DNA of 64,000 bases from Delphinapterus leucas (lineage: Eukaryota > Chordata > Mammalia > Artiodactyla > Monodontidae), in assembly GCF_002288925.2 (NCBI RefSeq), contig NW_022098044.1, positions 17,469,974 through 17,533,973 of the forward strand. The letters are read 5' to 3'. The notes beneath the pieces were generated by a model. It ran no database searches. It was not told the DNA's origin and worked only from the letters and a program-made list of their open reading frames with translations. A program made the position numbers and the translations under genes. This document shows positions 45,258 to 57,334 of this stretch, piece after piece (position 1 is the stretch's first letter; every line of letters starts with the position of its first letter).

Positions 45258-45565
45258 GTTGATAAGACACTTTGGACAGGAAGTAACAGAAAGCACACCT
45301 TAAATGTGCTCAGACAATGATGACAGGCATTATTACACATAACAGGAAGGCAGATGGTTGATCGGAGCTTGTCTGATAGCATCACTCTTTAAAGGTCTCT
45401 GCTCTGCCAGCCTGGGAGTTAACCTCAAGCTAGGCTGGTAGAGTCTAGTCTCTTATGTCAGAATTGGACTGGAGACCCATTCCCAAGCCAGTTACAGACA
45501 AGGGGATAGAAATGCCATGATTGGTTTAGACGGATAGGCTGTAATAGCTACTGGTGAGTTAAACA
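45258..45565 (+). repeat. Ancient mammalian interspersed repeat, family not named
   Basis: 'gaagtaacagaaagcacacc' then 'ttaaatgtgctcagacaatg' and, near the right end, 'gaaatgccatgattggttta' resemble the family proposed at 38228. Divergent and tentative. Confidence 0.3.
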
Positions 45566-47064
45566 CTATTTCCTCTATTACCTCTCTGGGCTTGTTTTTT
45601 CCACTCTTCCCTGGTATTGAATATTTAGGCTCTTCCATTTGCTTAACATCTTGCTTTTCTTCTTGCTATCAAAATTGAAGAACAAATTCCCATTATCATG
45701 TATGTATATATGTATGTATATATTTTTTTAAAATTTTCAGTCTTGTCAACCAAAAGGTCTTTGGAAAAATACAATAATGGATGTCCAGCTTTAGCCATTA
45801 AGTTAGAATTGGGGAGTTTTGGGCAGTGAGGTGTGAAGTTACCTGATTCTCCTCCCATTACCTTCCTCCTCTTTCACCCTTCTGTAAGTAATATTATTGC
45901 AGAAAATTTGGAAGATACTTATGCAAAGGGAAAGTAGAATTGCCCATAATCTCACAACCCAGAGAGAAGCACCTTATATTTCAATATGCATTCTTACAAT
46001 GGAATTAAAATTATGGAAACCCTTCATAATATTTGTTGGAGAAATATGTTGGACTTATATTGGTTTTCTACATATTCTTGTATAAATAGAGAAAGGCTTT
46101 GTAGTTCTTCATAAGTGCTTAAGCCAACTTTTCCTTTTGTCCACCTTCTCCCCTTAAGGAATATGTTGGTACCTATCTGTTGAGTCAGCAGTAAATTTTA
46201 CATAAACAACTATCCATACTCTGAGGGATTAGGGTTCATTCCACAGTATCTGGCTTCATTTTAACCCTGAGGACCCAAATCAGGAGAACAACCAGAGCTC
46301 ACGGTCACCAACTTGCCTTGGTGATTAATGCAGTACTTTTTCTCCTGAAACCCAGAGACAACTTAAAGGTGTGTACGGAAAAGAGTGATTCTGCTGACAA
46401 GAGCAGTGATGGAAACTCTAATTCCAGTGAGCTTCACTCTCTGTGCTAATAGTACCCCATTTGGCCAAAGGTTAACCTTTCTTCGAAGCAGAAGATCCAG
46501 GATCTGTGAACAATAAAAATGACAGTCCTGTGGTGCGAGGCTGAAAAATTACCCCATGTGAGCTAAACTTTTGGCTGGTCACATAGATTTTATACTTTGC
46601 AAACTGCCCTCCCCTACCATCTTTGCTATCGTTCACCAAGGAAGGAACGCTTGAAACCAACACTGTTCTGCTTGGCATTGCAAACATCTCTATTCACAAC
46701 TATTGTTCTGAATATGTAGACTGACGTCAAAGGCAGTCAGCTCTAGCTGATAGAAACTGCCTGAAAGATTGCCCACTTCATCACTCATTCCTTCAGTTGT
46801 CATGCACAGTATGATTGAAATTTCCTTTCTCACTCCTTTTCACTTTGGATTATTTTACCAGAAAGATACTGTTTTTGACACTAAATGACCCTGAAATGAT
46901 CTCTAGTGAGTAGAATGGATAAAATATATATCTTCATGGTTAGAGTTGGCAATGCTCAGATAGATACAACATGATTTCATTACCTCATTTTAGTCAGATA
47001 CCCATGACATTTAGGTTAGCAAAAAGGTCCTAGTGGGTAGAAAGGGTAGTTACATAAAGTCACA
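45566..47064. other. Unassigned 1.5-kb stretch
   Basis: The piece at about 45890-45980 ('gaattgcccataatctcaca') may be an old L1M fragment. The rest is unrecognised. Confidence 0.4.
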
Positions 47065-47265
47065 CAGCCCTGGGTTTTATTCCTTGTTCACTGGCTGTAT
47101 AGAAGGTTGACATTTCCTTAGTCTCTTTTAGCCTTTACGGTCTTGTCCTTAAAACAAGGACAATTGTAAGAATACTCACCAAACAGATTGTGTGAAGTTT
47201 AAATAAAATAATGGATGTAAAGTACCCATAATTATTAGAACCCGCCATGGATGACTTATTTAGTA
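47065..47265 (+). mobile_element. MIR SINE
   Basis: 'cctgggttttattccttgtt', 'ctttacggtcttgtccttaa' and 'gtgaagtttaaataaaataa' fit the MIR order with high divergence. Confidence 0.6.
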
Positions 47266-48294
47266 AATATGAGCTTCCCCCACCATCTCTCTGTGATACA
47301 ATGACCATAGACCATATATGATCCACAAAGAGAGGATGAACTTTTAAAATGTTAATGTGGTTCCAACTGAGTGAGTTAGGATGCCAGAGAGAAGCCAAAT
47401 CTCAAAATTTCCCTTTTTCCAAGACCTAAAAATCAGTGTATTAGATGGATTTTTAAAATACAACAAAAAATACACCAGTACAGAGGAAAGGTTGGTGGAT
47501 GCTGGCTCTGTGGTCATTGAAAGAGAAGCCAAGTTTCACAGAATACATAGTTTCATGAGGTGCCCCACCAGGTAGTTCCCAACTTTGCCACCCACAAAAG
47601 CACTAAAAGTGATCAGAAACATCAACCACATTTTGAAAACAAAATTTCATTGCTTCTCTAGTTTGGAGATACGTAGATAATGAGACGAAAAATATCCATG
47701 AAATTAAAAGTTCCTCAACTCCATTCAACCTCCAGGGCCACCTAGAGGTAGCAGCAATCTTTGGTGTTGGCCATTTGGTTTCTTCATGCTAAGAAGAAAA
47801 CTGTGGCATAAAAGTCACAAATGCTCAGAACTAATTATATCTGACAATAAATAAGACAGTCAGAATATAAAAGATAACATATATAAGACCTAATCTTGGG
47901 AGGCAGCAGGAGGTACCTCTCTCAACTCTGTGGACTTTTACTAACAGGCCAAAATTCACTTCCTGGGAAGAAAGATGAGACGGGGTAAGAACAGCCTTTC
48001 ATCAGACTGTGTGATGAAAGCAATGGCTTAAATGTTTCAGAAGTTGGCGGAACTATATGAAGTTTCACAGTAACCCTGCACAGGGTTGAGTAAAATTCCA
48101 ATAAGAGTGAGTCAACACTGGTATGGGGCATTTAATGAGGAGGAGAGCAGAAAAAGAGAAGAGTAGAAATCCACTTATTAAATCCTCTTTCCTGCCTTCA
48201 GACTGTTGCCAATAGAGAAAAACCAACAGGACTCATAGTAAATGAGAATAGAAGGTTTGAGGTAAAGCTCCCAACATTAAGCATAAGAAAGATT
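47266..48294. other. Unassigned 1-kb stretch
   Basis: No recognised gene or repeat. Confidence 0.4.
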
Positions 48295-49330
48295 GACCTT
48301 TTCAAGAACCAGCTTTTGGTTTTGTTGATTTTCTCTATTGCTTTCTGTTTTCAATTTCATTGGTTTTACTCTAAATTTTATTATTTTTTTCTTCTGCTTC
48401 CTTTAGGTTTAAATTGCTCTTTTTTTTCCAGTTTCCTCAGGTGAAAGCTTAGATTACTGAGTTAAGATCATTTTTCTTTTCTAATATGTGTATTTAATGC
48501 CATAAATTTCCCTCTTAGCACTGCTTTTCCTGCATCCCACAAATTTTTATAAATTGTATTTTCACTTCTATTTAGTTAAAATATTTTAAAATTTCTCTTG
48601 AGACTTCTTTGACTAATGTGTTATTTAAGTGTTTGTGGTTTAATCTATAAATATTTGAATGTTTTCCAGCTATGTTTATGTTACTAATTTCTAGTTTAAT
48701 TGCATTGTGGTCTGAAAACATCTTTTGTGTGGTTTCTATTATTTTAAATTATTAAGGTATAGTTTATGACTCAAAATGTGGTCTATCTTGGTGAATGTTT
48801 TATGTGAGCTTGAGAAGAATGTGTATTCTGCTCTCTTTAGATGAATATTTTATAAATGTCAATTAGATCAAGTTGATTGACAGTGCTGTTCTAGCTCACT
48901 GGTATTCTGCCTGATCCACCTATCAATTACCAAAAGAGGGATGCTGAAATCTCCAACTATAATAATGGATTTGTCTATTTTTTATGTAGTTTTATCAGTT
49001 TTGCCTCGCATAGTTTGATGCTCTGTTGTTAGAAGCATATGCATTCAGCATTGTGACATCTTCCTGGAAAATTCATCTATCACTGATAATATTATTAAAT
49101 AATGTTTCTCTTTATCTCTTATAATTGTTCTTGCTCTGAAGTAATCTTTATTTAGAATTAATATAGTTACCCCAGCTTCCATTTAATTGCTATCAGCATG
49201 GTGTATCTTTCCCCGTCCTTTTACTTTTAACCTATCTGTGTCTTTACTTTTAAAGTGGGTTTCTCATGACAAACATATAGTTGGGTCTTGTATTTTATAC
49301 TTAGATTAATATCCACTATGTTTGTAACTT
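48295..49330 (-). mobile_element. Old L1M ORF2 5' region, reverse orientation
   Basis: Antisense ORF2 landmarks appear in order: 'aagaaccagcttttggtttt' near 48304, 'tgcattgtggtctgaaaaca' near 48701, 'aatgtggtctatcttggtga' near 48776 and 'gagaagaatgtgtattctgc' near 48812. All reading frames are broken. The same landmarks occur in the younger L1 at 63385-63960, so the two copies can be compared directly. Confidence 0.8.
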
Positions 49331-49334
49331 TTTT

Positions 49335-49440
49335 CTTTTTAATTATTTATTTTTAATTTTTTGATTGAAGTATAGTTGATTTACAATGTTGTTAGTTTCA
49401 GGTGTACAGCAAAGTGATTCAGTTATATATAAATATATAA
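49335..49440 (-). mobile_element. L1 3' terminus, reverse orientation, next to the gap
   Basis: 'gattgaagtatagttgattt' then 'acaatgttgttagtttcagg' and 'tgtacagcaaagtgattcag' is the antisense L1 3' UTR. It runs into a TA repeat and the gap, so its extent is unknown. Confidence 0.85.
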
Positions 49441-49444
49441 CTGA

Positions 49445-49487
49445 ATATATATATATATATAGACATATATATATATATATATATATA
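49445..49487. repeat. (TA)n repeat ending at the assembly gap
   Basis: TA units with one 'gaca' interruption run up to the first N. Confidence 0.95.
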
Positions 49488-49587
49488 NNNNNNNNNNNNN
49501 NNNNNNNNNNNNNNNNNNNNNNNNNNNNNNNNNNNNNNNNNNNNNNNNNNNNNNNNNNNNNNNNNNNNNNNNNNNNNNNNNNNNNNN
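49488..49587. other. Assembly gap of exactly 100 N
   Basis: A run of exactly 100 N is the usual convention for a gap of unknown size. It begins inside a TA repeat and ends at a T run, so real missing length cannot be inferred. The frame reported across it is meaningless. Confidence 1.
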
Positions 49588-49954
49588 TTTTTTGTCCCTT
49601 TTTTTTTTGCAGATTTATTTTTATGCTACATTCTGTCTCTGCAGTTAGATTTTAATCATCCGAGACAGGTACCTTATTGTACAATTCTTAGTAATTTTTC
49701 GTATCAGTTAACCATGAATGCAGCCCGCACTGTGGCGCCTTGAGTGTGGTGGCACTTGGTAAATATTTGTTGATGGTTCTGATTACAGCGTAATGAAATA
49801 TGCTAAAGGTAACTTAAACTTTTGTCAATAAAATTGGGCTTCAGGTTAGTTTGACCTTTTTGGTTTCTCTAAATATTTCCCTTCATGTAGATGAAATGAC
49901 CCACAAAAGTACTTATTGATTCTGAAATCCCTTTTCCCTTCTACCTTTCTTTTT
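49588..49954. other. Unassigned sequence right of the gap
   Basis: It starts with T runs. The end of about 49650-49790 ('cacttggtaaatatttgttg') resembles an L2 or MIR 3' end. Nothing is firm. Confidence 0.4.
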
Positions 49955-50513
49955 TTAAAATTAATTAATTTATTTTTTATTGAAGTTTAGTTGATTCACA
50001 ATGTTTTGTTAGTTTTAGGTGTATAGCAAAGTGATTCAGTTATATATGTCTAGTCTTTTCAGATTATTTTCCCATACAGGTTATTACAAAATATTGAGTA
50101 TAGTTCCCTGTGCTATAGAGTAGGTCCATGCTATTTATCTATTTTATATATAGTAGTGTGTATATGTTATTCCCAAATTCCTAATTTATCCCTCTCTACT
50201 ACCTTTCCTCTTTGGTAACCATAAGTATGTTTTCTATGTCTGTGAGTGTTTCTGTTTTGTAAATAAGTTCATTTGTATCATCTTTTTAGATTCCACATAT
50301 AAGTGATATCATATGATATTTGTCTTTTTCTGTCTGACTTACTTGACTTAGTATGATAATCTCTAAGTCCCTGTATTTTGCTACAAATGGCATTATTTCA
50401 TTTTTTTATGACTGAGTAGTATTCCATTGTATATATACCACATTTTTTTATACATTCATCTATCAATGGACATTTAGGTTGCTTTCATGTCTTGGCTATT
50501 GTAAATAGTGCTA
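49955..50513 (-). mobile_element. L1 3' UTR, reverse orientation
   Basis: 'tattgaagtttagttgattc' through 'cccatacaggttattacaaa', 'ttctatgtctgtgagtgttt' and 'actgagtagtattccattgt' to 'ttggctattgtaaatagtgc' is antisense L1 3' UTR up to the end of ORF2. 5' truncated. Somewhat older than the copy at 27760. Confidence 0.85.
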
Positions 50514-50710
50514 ACAGATATTACTGGAGTACTTCAATTATGGACTTAAAAAATATGGTGCATGTTTTTATGCAATATTTGTATAAAATATTTTATGCAG
50601 ATATATATAATATCTTTACCCAGTAAAATCTTTTTAAAATTTAAGGAAAGCTCATCTACACTTTCAAACCTGCTCTCTTGGTCACAAATACCACAGAACC
50701 GCCATCTAGT

Positions 50711-50916
50711 CTTTTTTTTTTTGCATTTCACAGGCCTCTCACTGCTGTGGCCTCTCCCACCGCGGAGCAACAGGCTCCGGACGCACAGGCCCAGCGTCCA
50801 TGGCTCATGGGCCCAGCTGCTCCGTGGCATGTGGGATCCTCCCGGACCGGAGCACAAACCCGTATCCCCTGCATCGGCAGGCAGACTCTCAACCACTGCG
50901 CCACCAGGGAAGCCCT
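50711..50916 (-). mobile_element. CHR-type SINE, CpG-rich form, reverse orientation
   Basis: Minus reading starts 'gggcttccctggtggcgcag' near 50914 and ends in an A tail (T run at 50711-50722). The duplication gccatctagt is perfect at 50701-50710 and 50917-50926. It is the same short CpG-rich form as the SINE at 9008, in the opposite direction. Confidence 0.95.
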
Positions 50917-50926
50917 GCCATCTAGT

Positions 50927-52064
50927 TTTTTGATAATTTGACTGTACCGACAAAATTAACCAAACACAGCAGAGAATTTCTGTCTGCCATTCCCTTCTTG
51001 CTAATTAAATGGGTTGTGTTTGCTGTGGAAAAGGGAGAGGTGGGGGGTAGATTTTACATTTCCAATTAATTGCGGATGCAGAATCACACTAGCTGAAAGC
51101 TGGTGAGCCACCGAATAATTCACATCATTGGTCCACTGGACAGCTCTGGCCAAACGTGGGGATGGGTGGGGATCAAGCCTCTTCACCCAAGGGCCTTCCT
51201 CTTAGTTCTTGCCATAGAGCACACATTTGTGAAAAACCTCCAACTTTTCTATTGTCGTCTTTATTGTTCCCGGCCTCTACATATCCCTCTGATGTGTTTC
51301 TTATGGCTATTTTGAGATCTAATAACTTTGCTGTAGGTGTGGCTCAAAGCTAAAGAATAGAGACAGAAAGACAAGGAAACATCAGCATTTCTTTGCTAAA
51401 ATACTAACTCCTTTTCCCTAAATCATTGTCAGCACCTTCAAAAAGGCAAGGTCACCTGGTGGTAGCATTCAGAAGGTGCTCATATTATTTAATCACCAAG
51501 CACTAGGGCCGCCCACAGTTTATTGTCTTCTCCTTACTTTGGGGTGTGAGTGTGTGTGTGTCAGAGTGTGAGTGTTCAAACGCAAGTGCTGGATCCTAAA
51601 ACACACACATGGCCTTGGCCTTAAACATTCAGCTCTGTCTGCTCCACACCCTGAGATTAAAACAAACTGTCTTATGGAATACGATTCTATTCCCTAGATT
51701 GAACAGGATTTTAAGCTTGTGAACTCGGCTTACTCTAAACATTGAAAAAAGTTAAGAACGATCAAATCAACCAAGTATTCATCGTTCTAAGCATCATATT
51801 AAACCTTAAAATCTAAAAAGTGAATGTTGTGGAAGAAGTCAGGGTCACGGAGATCAGCCTGTGGGACCTACAGCATGCAATTGTGAACTGATCATGTTTG
51901 CTTTGAGTTCAGTCAACTGTGCTACATGGAGAGGGAAGGATGGGAGACAAGCCGTCAGCGACATGTCGATTTAAGTGAAATGTGCTTATAACGTGCTTTT
52001 ACATTGTATCTTCTCATTTTCTGTTCTCCATGATTTTGCATATAGATGAATAAGACAGAGATTC
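50927..52064. other. Unassigned 1.1-kb stretch with a short GT tract
   Basis: A GT-rich tract lies at about 51543-51575. No gene or named repeat was recognised. Confidence 0.45.
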
Positions 52065-53345
52065 ATGCATTCATCATTTACTGCAATCTTATTTTGTGCT
52101 GTTCACTGTATTACATGCCTGGCATATATTTATTAGAAATACAAGCACAGCTCTTCCTCTCATGGAATTCATACACTAGTGGAGTAGAGTATATAAGTAA
52201 TCACAGCAATAATTAAATAATCACAGACTGAGATAAACTGTGTGAAGGAATGTGATGTGTTTTTGGAGAGCACATCACATAAGAACATGACTTAGACTCA
52301 CCAGGTCATTGAGAAGGTGTTGATGAACCTAAGACCTGAACGTTGATTAAAAGTCAGGAAGACCAAGAGGGTTGAATAGGGGAAGAGCTTTCTAGACAGA
52401 AGGTCCAGCACATGAAAAGCCTTCTTAGCTGGAGGGATTATGTCATTTGTAAAAAACTAAAACAAGGACAGTGTGGCTGAGATCAGAGAACAATTTGGAG
52501 AATGAAGCAAGAGGCAAATGTAGAAATGGGTTAAGTTGCAGATCGCACCGGGCCACCTTAAGAATTTTGTCATGATTCTCAGAACAATGGGAAATTGCTA
52601 TAGAGACATCCTGGTGGCCAGATGGACAATGACTTGGTGGCAAAACCCACGATTATTATCGGCTGTTCAAGCAAGAGTAGTTGATAGCTTTAATGGGTTA
52701 TTGGCAGTGCAGATGGAGATGCTTGGATGGATATCAAGGCTGCTTATGAGACAAAATCAACAGCACTTGGTGATGAATTGGGTATCAGAGTTGGAGGAAA
52801 TTAAAATAACAAATATGAATCCTAGTTTTCTGGCCTATGCAATTGATGGATTCAAGTGTCATTCACATAAATAGCACCAGAAGAGGGCTGGGTTGGGGTG
52901 TAGAGAAATTCAAAGCTTGGTCCTGCCTTTGGACATAACAACATCCATGTGGCATACATGCCTCCAAATGGAGATTTTGAATAGCTAGTTGAATATATGG
53001 TTGTGAAGTTCAGAGAAGAGACTCTGGATGAAAGACAGACATCCCTAAGTCATCAGCATTTAGGTGGTACCTGAAGCTAGAGAGGCTGATAGATTGTCTC
53101 AAAGAGTGGTTGTGAGGAAAGACAGGACCTTGGACACAGCTTGGAGGAACTCCATCAGGTCAGCTAAGTGCAGCAGGATGAGCCTGCCAAGGCTGCTGAG
53201 AAAGAGTCTCTAGAGGATGAAAGGAAAGATGGAGAGTGTCATGCCATGGAAGCCAAGGAAAGTTTTTCCAGAAGAAGAATGAACTGTGTCAAATGCTTTG
53301 GTCAGGTAAGATGAGGACTGAAGAGGTCTCATTAGATGTGATGTG
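52065..53345 (-). mobile_element. Long L2 LINE relic including reverse-transcriptase region, reverse orientation
   Basis: The plus strand runs in order through the antisense L2 3' UTR (about 52065-52460) and the antisense coding region. Landmarks are 'ctagacagaaggtccagcac', 'ggaaattgctatagagacat' near 52590, 'gttttctggcctatgcaatt' near 52827 and 'tgtgtcaaatgctttggtca' near 53286. The last one is the reverse of the reverse-transcriptase motif block with a conserved aspartate, as in L2/CR1 enzymes. Stop codons and indels break the frame. At about 1.3 kb it is the longest L2 piece in the window. Confidence 0.75.
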
Positions 53346-53457
53346 ATGATGTGGTCTTCAGCCTCTCGACTGCATCCTCCCATTTGACTTTTAAGCATTA
53401 AGACTCTTCTTTAAAAAAAAACTTTCACCTTCCACATCCTCCTTGAAAGGCCACTCT
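53346..53457. other. Short unassigned stretch
   Basis: No recognised element. Confidence 0.4.
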
Positions 53458-53535
53458 ATTTCTCTCTCTCTCTCTCTCTGTACAAACTTTTTGAAAAGAT
53501 TTTCTGTTCTCTCTCTTTCTCTCTCTCTCTCCTTC
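53458..53535. repeat. (TC)n simple repeat in two blocks
   Basis: Two TC-rich blocks (about 53458-53480 and 53508-53535) flank a short unique spacer. The arginine/glutamate-rich minus frame across it is an artefact. Confidence 0.85.
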
Positions 53536-53549
53536 TCCCCTTTTCCCTC

Positions 53550-53695
53550 TGATTCTTCCACCCTCTCAAACCCTCATGAATAGTATTAATACCTTTATAA
53601 GAAGAGACCAGAGAACTAGCTGGCTCTTCTTCAGCCATGTGAGGATACAGCAAGAAGGCAGCTGTCTATAAACCAAGAAGAGTTTCTTCCCCATC
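53550..53695 (+). mobile_element. MLT1-type LTR fragment
   Basis: 'aaaccctcatgaatagtatt', 'aatacctttataagaagaga' and 'gccatgtgaggatacagcaa' then 'gaaggcagctgtctataaac' match the middle of a MaLR LTR. The same block recurs in the copy at 54745, which is more complete. Confidence 0.7.
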
Positions 53696-54744
53696 ATCCT
53701 CCCATGTATCTCTCCTGTTTCTAACTATGCCCCTTGCATTTTATATTATCATGGTGTTTGGCATAGAAATATTTTAATATACATATTTAAATTCATAAAT
53801 ATTTTTATTTTTAAATCTGCATTGGCCTTTCAAATTTATGAAAAAATTCACTAATAGTTATTTAAATCCTTTTACATATTTATGTTTGATTCATTGGTAA
53901 TTAAGTTTTATATAAGATATGAGGTAAAGATTTAACTTCATTTGGCTCTCAATTGTTAGATAGTTGTTACAGAAACGTATCCTAAAAGTATTTCTCACCA
54001 ATTTGAGATAGGATCTCATTCTTCTTCTTCTTCTTCAGTGTTCTTGGAAAAAACTGTTCAAAGCCTCCTTTTCACCTGAGGGCTCATAAAATGGCAAATC
54101 AATGAGAATTGAAATGGCAAACCGTAGAATACAGGAAAAAATCAGCAATCTTGAACATAATATTCAGACAGAAAAAGCATTACCCTCCTGGTGTTTGATA
54201 GTCCAAATAAAAATGATAATAAAAGATGGAAATGGCCTAAAAATGAATTGCTTACTATAGCAATGAGAAGAACTAAGCACATACACTCCAATATGCTAAT
54301 ATCCTTATTAACCCTTGGAGGTAACACTTTTTGCAGTAACTTATCTTTTATCCTTTGTCTCTTGATTTGCCTGCACCCTGATTATATCATATGGAACACT
54401 TAATATCCTAAAGAGTTTATTAAACCCTTACTTTCATCTCACCCAAAATAATTTTCAAATCACTGACTTTAGCAATTTTAGACCAAAATGCTTAACAATA
54501 TACTCATTTCTGGGCTCTTCCTTACTAAATTGAAAATTAACTTAAGTCAGTCACTTTCTTATCTTCTTGCAGTGGTACCTCCATAGCACAAAGCTTAATG
54601 CTAGGAAAAACTGTATTTCCTTTTCATCAAGTGCATAGTAATACGTTAAACCCTATTCCAGGAGGGTGAAAAAGACATAATTTTGTGCCATTAAGTCACA
54701 GTACAGATTTCAGTGGTAAAAGACAAATAAACATATGATTAAAT
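53696..54744. other. Unassigned AT-rich 1-kb stretch
   Basis: A short TTC tract lies at about 54018-54036. The end (about 54650-54744) may be antisense L2, with the MLT1 LTR inserted into it. Confidence 0.4.
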
Positions 54745-55125
54745 AAAATATGCAATGGACTTAATGTTCGTATCTCCCCTAGATTTATATATTGAAACCG
54801 TAATCCCGTGGTGATGATATTTGGAGGTGGGATGTTAGGGAGATAATTGTCATGTGCGCAGAAACCTCATAAATGAGATTTGTGCCTTTATAAGCAAAGG
54901 CAAGTGAGCTAGCTGGCTCTCTATCCACCATGTGAAGATACAGCAAGAAGACAGTCATCTATAAACCAAGAAGAGGGTACTCACCCCCCCAAGAACCCAA
55001 CCATGCTGGTACCCTGACCTTGGACTTTCAGCCTCCAGAACTGTGAGAAATGAATGCTTGTTGTTTAAGCCACCCAGTCTGTGGTCATTTGTTATAGCAG
55101 CTTGAGCTAAGAATATTTACATATA
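54745..55125 (+). mobile_element. MLT1-type MaLR LTR
   Basis: Order is complete: 'ggacttaatgttcgtatctc', 'tatattgaaaccgtaatccc', 'tgatatttggaggtgggatg', 'ccaccatgtgaagatacagc', 'ttggactttcagcctccaga', 'actgtgagaaatgaatgctt' and 'taagccacccagtctgtggt'. The LTR polyadenylation region is altered (aatgaa where aataaa is usual). Its right part is duplicated at 55649. Confidence 0.85.
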
Positions 55126-55199
55126 CATTTAGAAATTAATAAATTACAAATATGTAAACTACTATGTGAACAAAAGGGAGGGAGTCACTTACTGTGCTT
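54976..55199 (+). repeat. Left copy of a local duplication
   Basis: It contains the right part of the MLT1 LTR plus about 75 bases of its flank, ending 'cacttactgtgctt'. The copy at 55649-55875 matches with roughly ten differences by eye, about 95 percent. Confidence 0.9.
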
Positions 55200-55648
55200 G
55201 GAGGTCTGGGAAATGAGCTGACAACATTTGAGCTGTATCTTGCAGGGAAGCAGAAATTTTCTGGGTGGAGAGCAGAGGGCATGTGTAGAAGCTACAGAAA
55301 TGACAGCTTCAAGAGGCATAGGAGCCCCACAAGGCACTGACCACTTAGGGATGAGCCATGGTTTATTGTGACTGGAAGGGTCTGAGAGGAGCAGGGCAGC
55401 CTCTCATGGAGAAGTAAGTGTAGTTGGCACCACACTGGAGGACTCTATGGAGTGGGCTACAAAGTTTAGTCTTCATCTTAGAGACCTCTAGGGATGCTAA
55501 AGCAAAGGTGAGGTGACATCATAACTATGCTTTTGATCCATCGTCCAGAGAGCATGGAGAAGGATATATGGGAGGGAACTGGAGTGAGGAATTGGTTTGG
55601 GGACATTTTACAATAGTACAAAGATGAAGGCTTTTAAGAGCCTTAAAA
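55200..55648 (-). mobile_element. Possible L2 relic between duplication copies, reverse orientation
   Basis: 'ttgagctgtatcttgcaggg' with 'ttttctgggtggagagcaga' and 'gggcatgtgtagaagc' fits the antisense L2 3' UTR. If so, the MLT1 LTR at 54745 was inserted into an L2. The rest is unclear. Confidence 0.4.
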
Positions 55649-55875
55649 GGGACACTCACCCCCCAAGAACCCAATCATTGCTGGCACCCTGACCTTGGAC
55701 TTTCAGCCTCCAGAACTGTGAGAAATGAATGCTTGTTGTTTAAGCCACCCAGTCTGTGGTCATTTGTTACAGCAGCTTAAGCTAAGAATATTTTACATAT
55801 ACATTTAGAAATTAATAAATTACAAATATGTAAATTACTATGTGAACAAAAGGGAGGGAGTCCCTTACTGTGCTT
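55649..55875 (+). repeat. Right copy of a local duplication
   Basis: It repeats 54976-55199 from 'gggacactcacccccc' to 'cccttactgtgctt', including LTR-derived and flanking bases. It starts inside the LTR, so it is not an independent LTR insertion. Confidence 0.9.
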
Positions 55876-56024
55876 ATTCTATTTTCAATAGAATCCAAAC
55901 ACTTAGAAACTCCTCATCTGAGCCAAACACCTTGACTCTTGCCTGCATTATTGTACCAGCCTCCTAATTTGTATTCCTGCTTCTGTCCAATTCCCCCACA
56001 AGCTATTCTTTTAAAACAATTATT
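55876..56024. other. Short unassigned stretch
   Basis: No recognised element. Confidence 0.4.
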
Positions 56025-56525
56025 AGGACTTCTTTTAAAGAGCAGTTTAGGTTCACAGCAAATTTGAGGGAAAGGTACAGAGATTTCCCATATTCCCCCT
56101 GCCCCCCATGCAATAGCCTCCCCTGTTACCAATATCCTTCACCAGAGTGGTACATTTGTTACAACTGATGAACCTACATTGGCACATTATAACCATCCAA
56201 AGTGCATAGTTTACATTAGGGTTGACTCATTGTTGTACATGCTGTGGGTTTGGACAAAAGTATAATGACCTGTATCCATCATTATGGAATCATGCATAGT
56301 ATTTCACTGCCCAAAAAGTTCTCTGTTTTGAACCTCCTCACCCCTCCCTTGACTCAACACCTGGCAACCGCTAATCTTTTCACTGTCTTCCTAATTTTGC
56401 CTTTTCCAGAATGTCATATTGGAATCCTACAGTATGTAGCCTTTTCAGATTGGCTTCTTTCACTTAGTAATATGCATTTAAGATTCCTCCATGTTCTTTC
56501 ATTGTTTAATAGCTCATACACAAAA
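56025..56525 (-). mobile_element. L1M 3' UTR relic, reverse orientation
   Basis: 'aaagagcagtttaggttcac', 'accagagtggtacatttgtt', 'agtttacattagggttgact', 'tttgccttttccagaatgtc' and 'ttcagattggcttctttcac' are strong antisense L1M landmarks in order. The 121-residue plus frame at 56244-56609 is antisense to this repeat and not a gene. Confidence 0.9.
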
Positions 56526-57334
56526 AGTGAGTTTGGGACCTTAATAAAAAATTTCTCTTCCTCTCAAATGTTTCTTCTACCTAAGTCCTTGGAATTCTGC
56601 TGTGAATAAGTCCTTTAGGGTAAAAGTTACTGACATTAGGAATACTTTTTAAATGCCATTCGTTTGGGAGAAAAGTCACCTCACAATGCAATTACATTCA
56701 CTGAATTTATCCAGTTTCTTTCCATCCTGGGTTGCTCTGAGCCTCTAAGAGCCCAGGGGACTCAAATAGTGAAGTCTGAGTAGAAACCCATATCAAATGT
56801 ATCCTCACTCATCATTTTGATCATTTTTCCTGTAGCTGTACCCATCCAAAAAGCTCTGTATACAATTAAAATTTTAAAAAAAATTAAATAATAATTTCCC
56901 AGAAAAATAATGTTTTAGAATTTCTTGCTTATTTTTTCCAATTTCCTTTGGAGAAAAAAAAATGAAGAGAATATGATAAATACCAGGAGTAATATATAAA
57001 AAAGAATGTAACTGTATGTTATCCAGGTACACATTTATTTTTATTTGTATTTCTGTTGTCAGAAAGCTCACTTTTCTGTTCCATACAGTCAATGCCGGCC
57101 CTGAAGAGGGACACACACAATATAGGACAGGCATCCTCCATCTAGTAAGGAACAGACACAGGTAACTGAGGCAAGGAAGATGTGGTAGGTGTTTTTGAAA
57201 AAAATACAAAAAAGATGAAATGGGAGACAAATGGCCATATGAAGAATATGATAATACGCTAAATGAGCATGTGAGCAAAGTGCTAGAGATTAAAGGGAGG
57301 GAAGGTTTTTCTCATTGCATGGTAGTAAAACATG
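56526..57334. other. Unassigned sequence
   Basis: The 134-residue minus frame at 56874-57278 is AT-driven and shows no domain. Confidence 0.4.

Noticed and set aside
50546..50953. Overlapping frames of 120-135 residues on both strands
   Set aside because: They cross a CHR SINE, whose CpG-rich sequence lacks stops in several phases; the same effect is seen at 8910-9271.
52536..52874. A 112-residue plus-strand frame that looks protein-like
   Set aside because: It is antisense to an L2 reverse-transcriptase relic, which explains the composition.
56244..56609. A 121-residue plus-strand frame
   Set aside because: It is antisense to an L1M 3' UTR relic and has no independent support.
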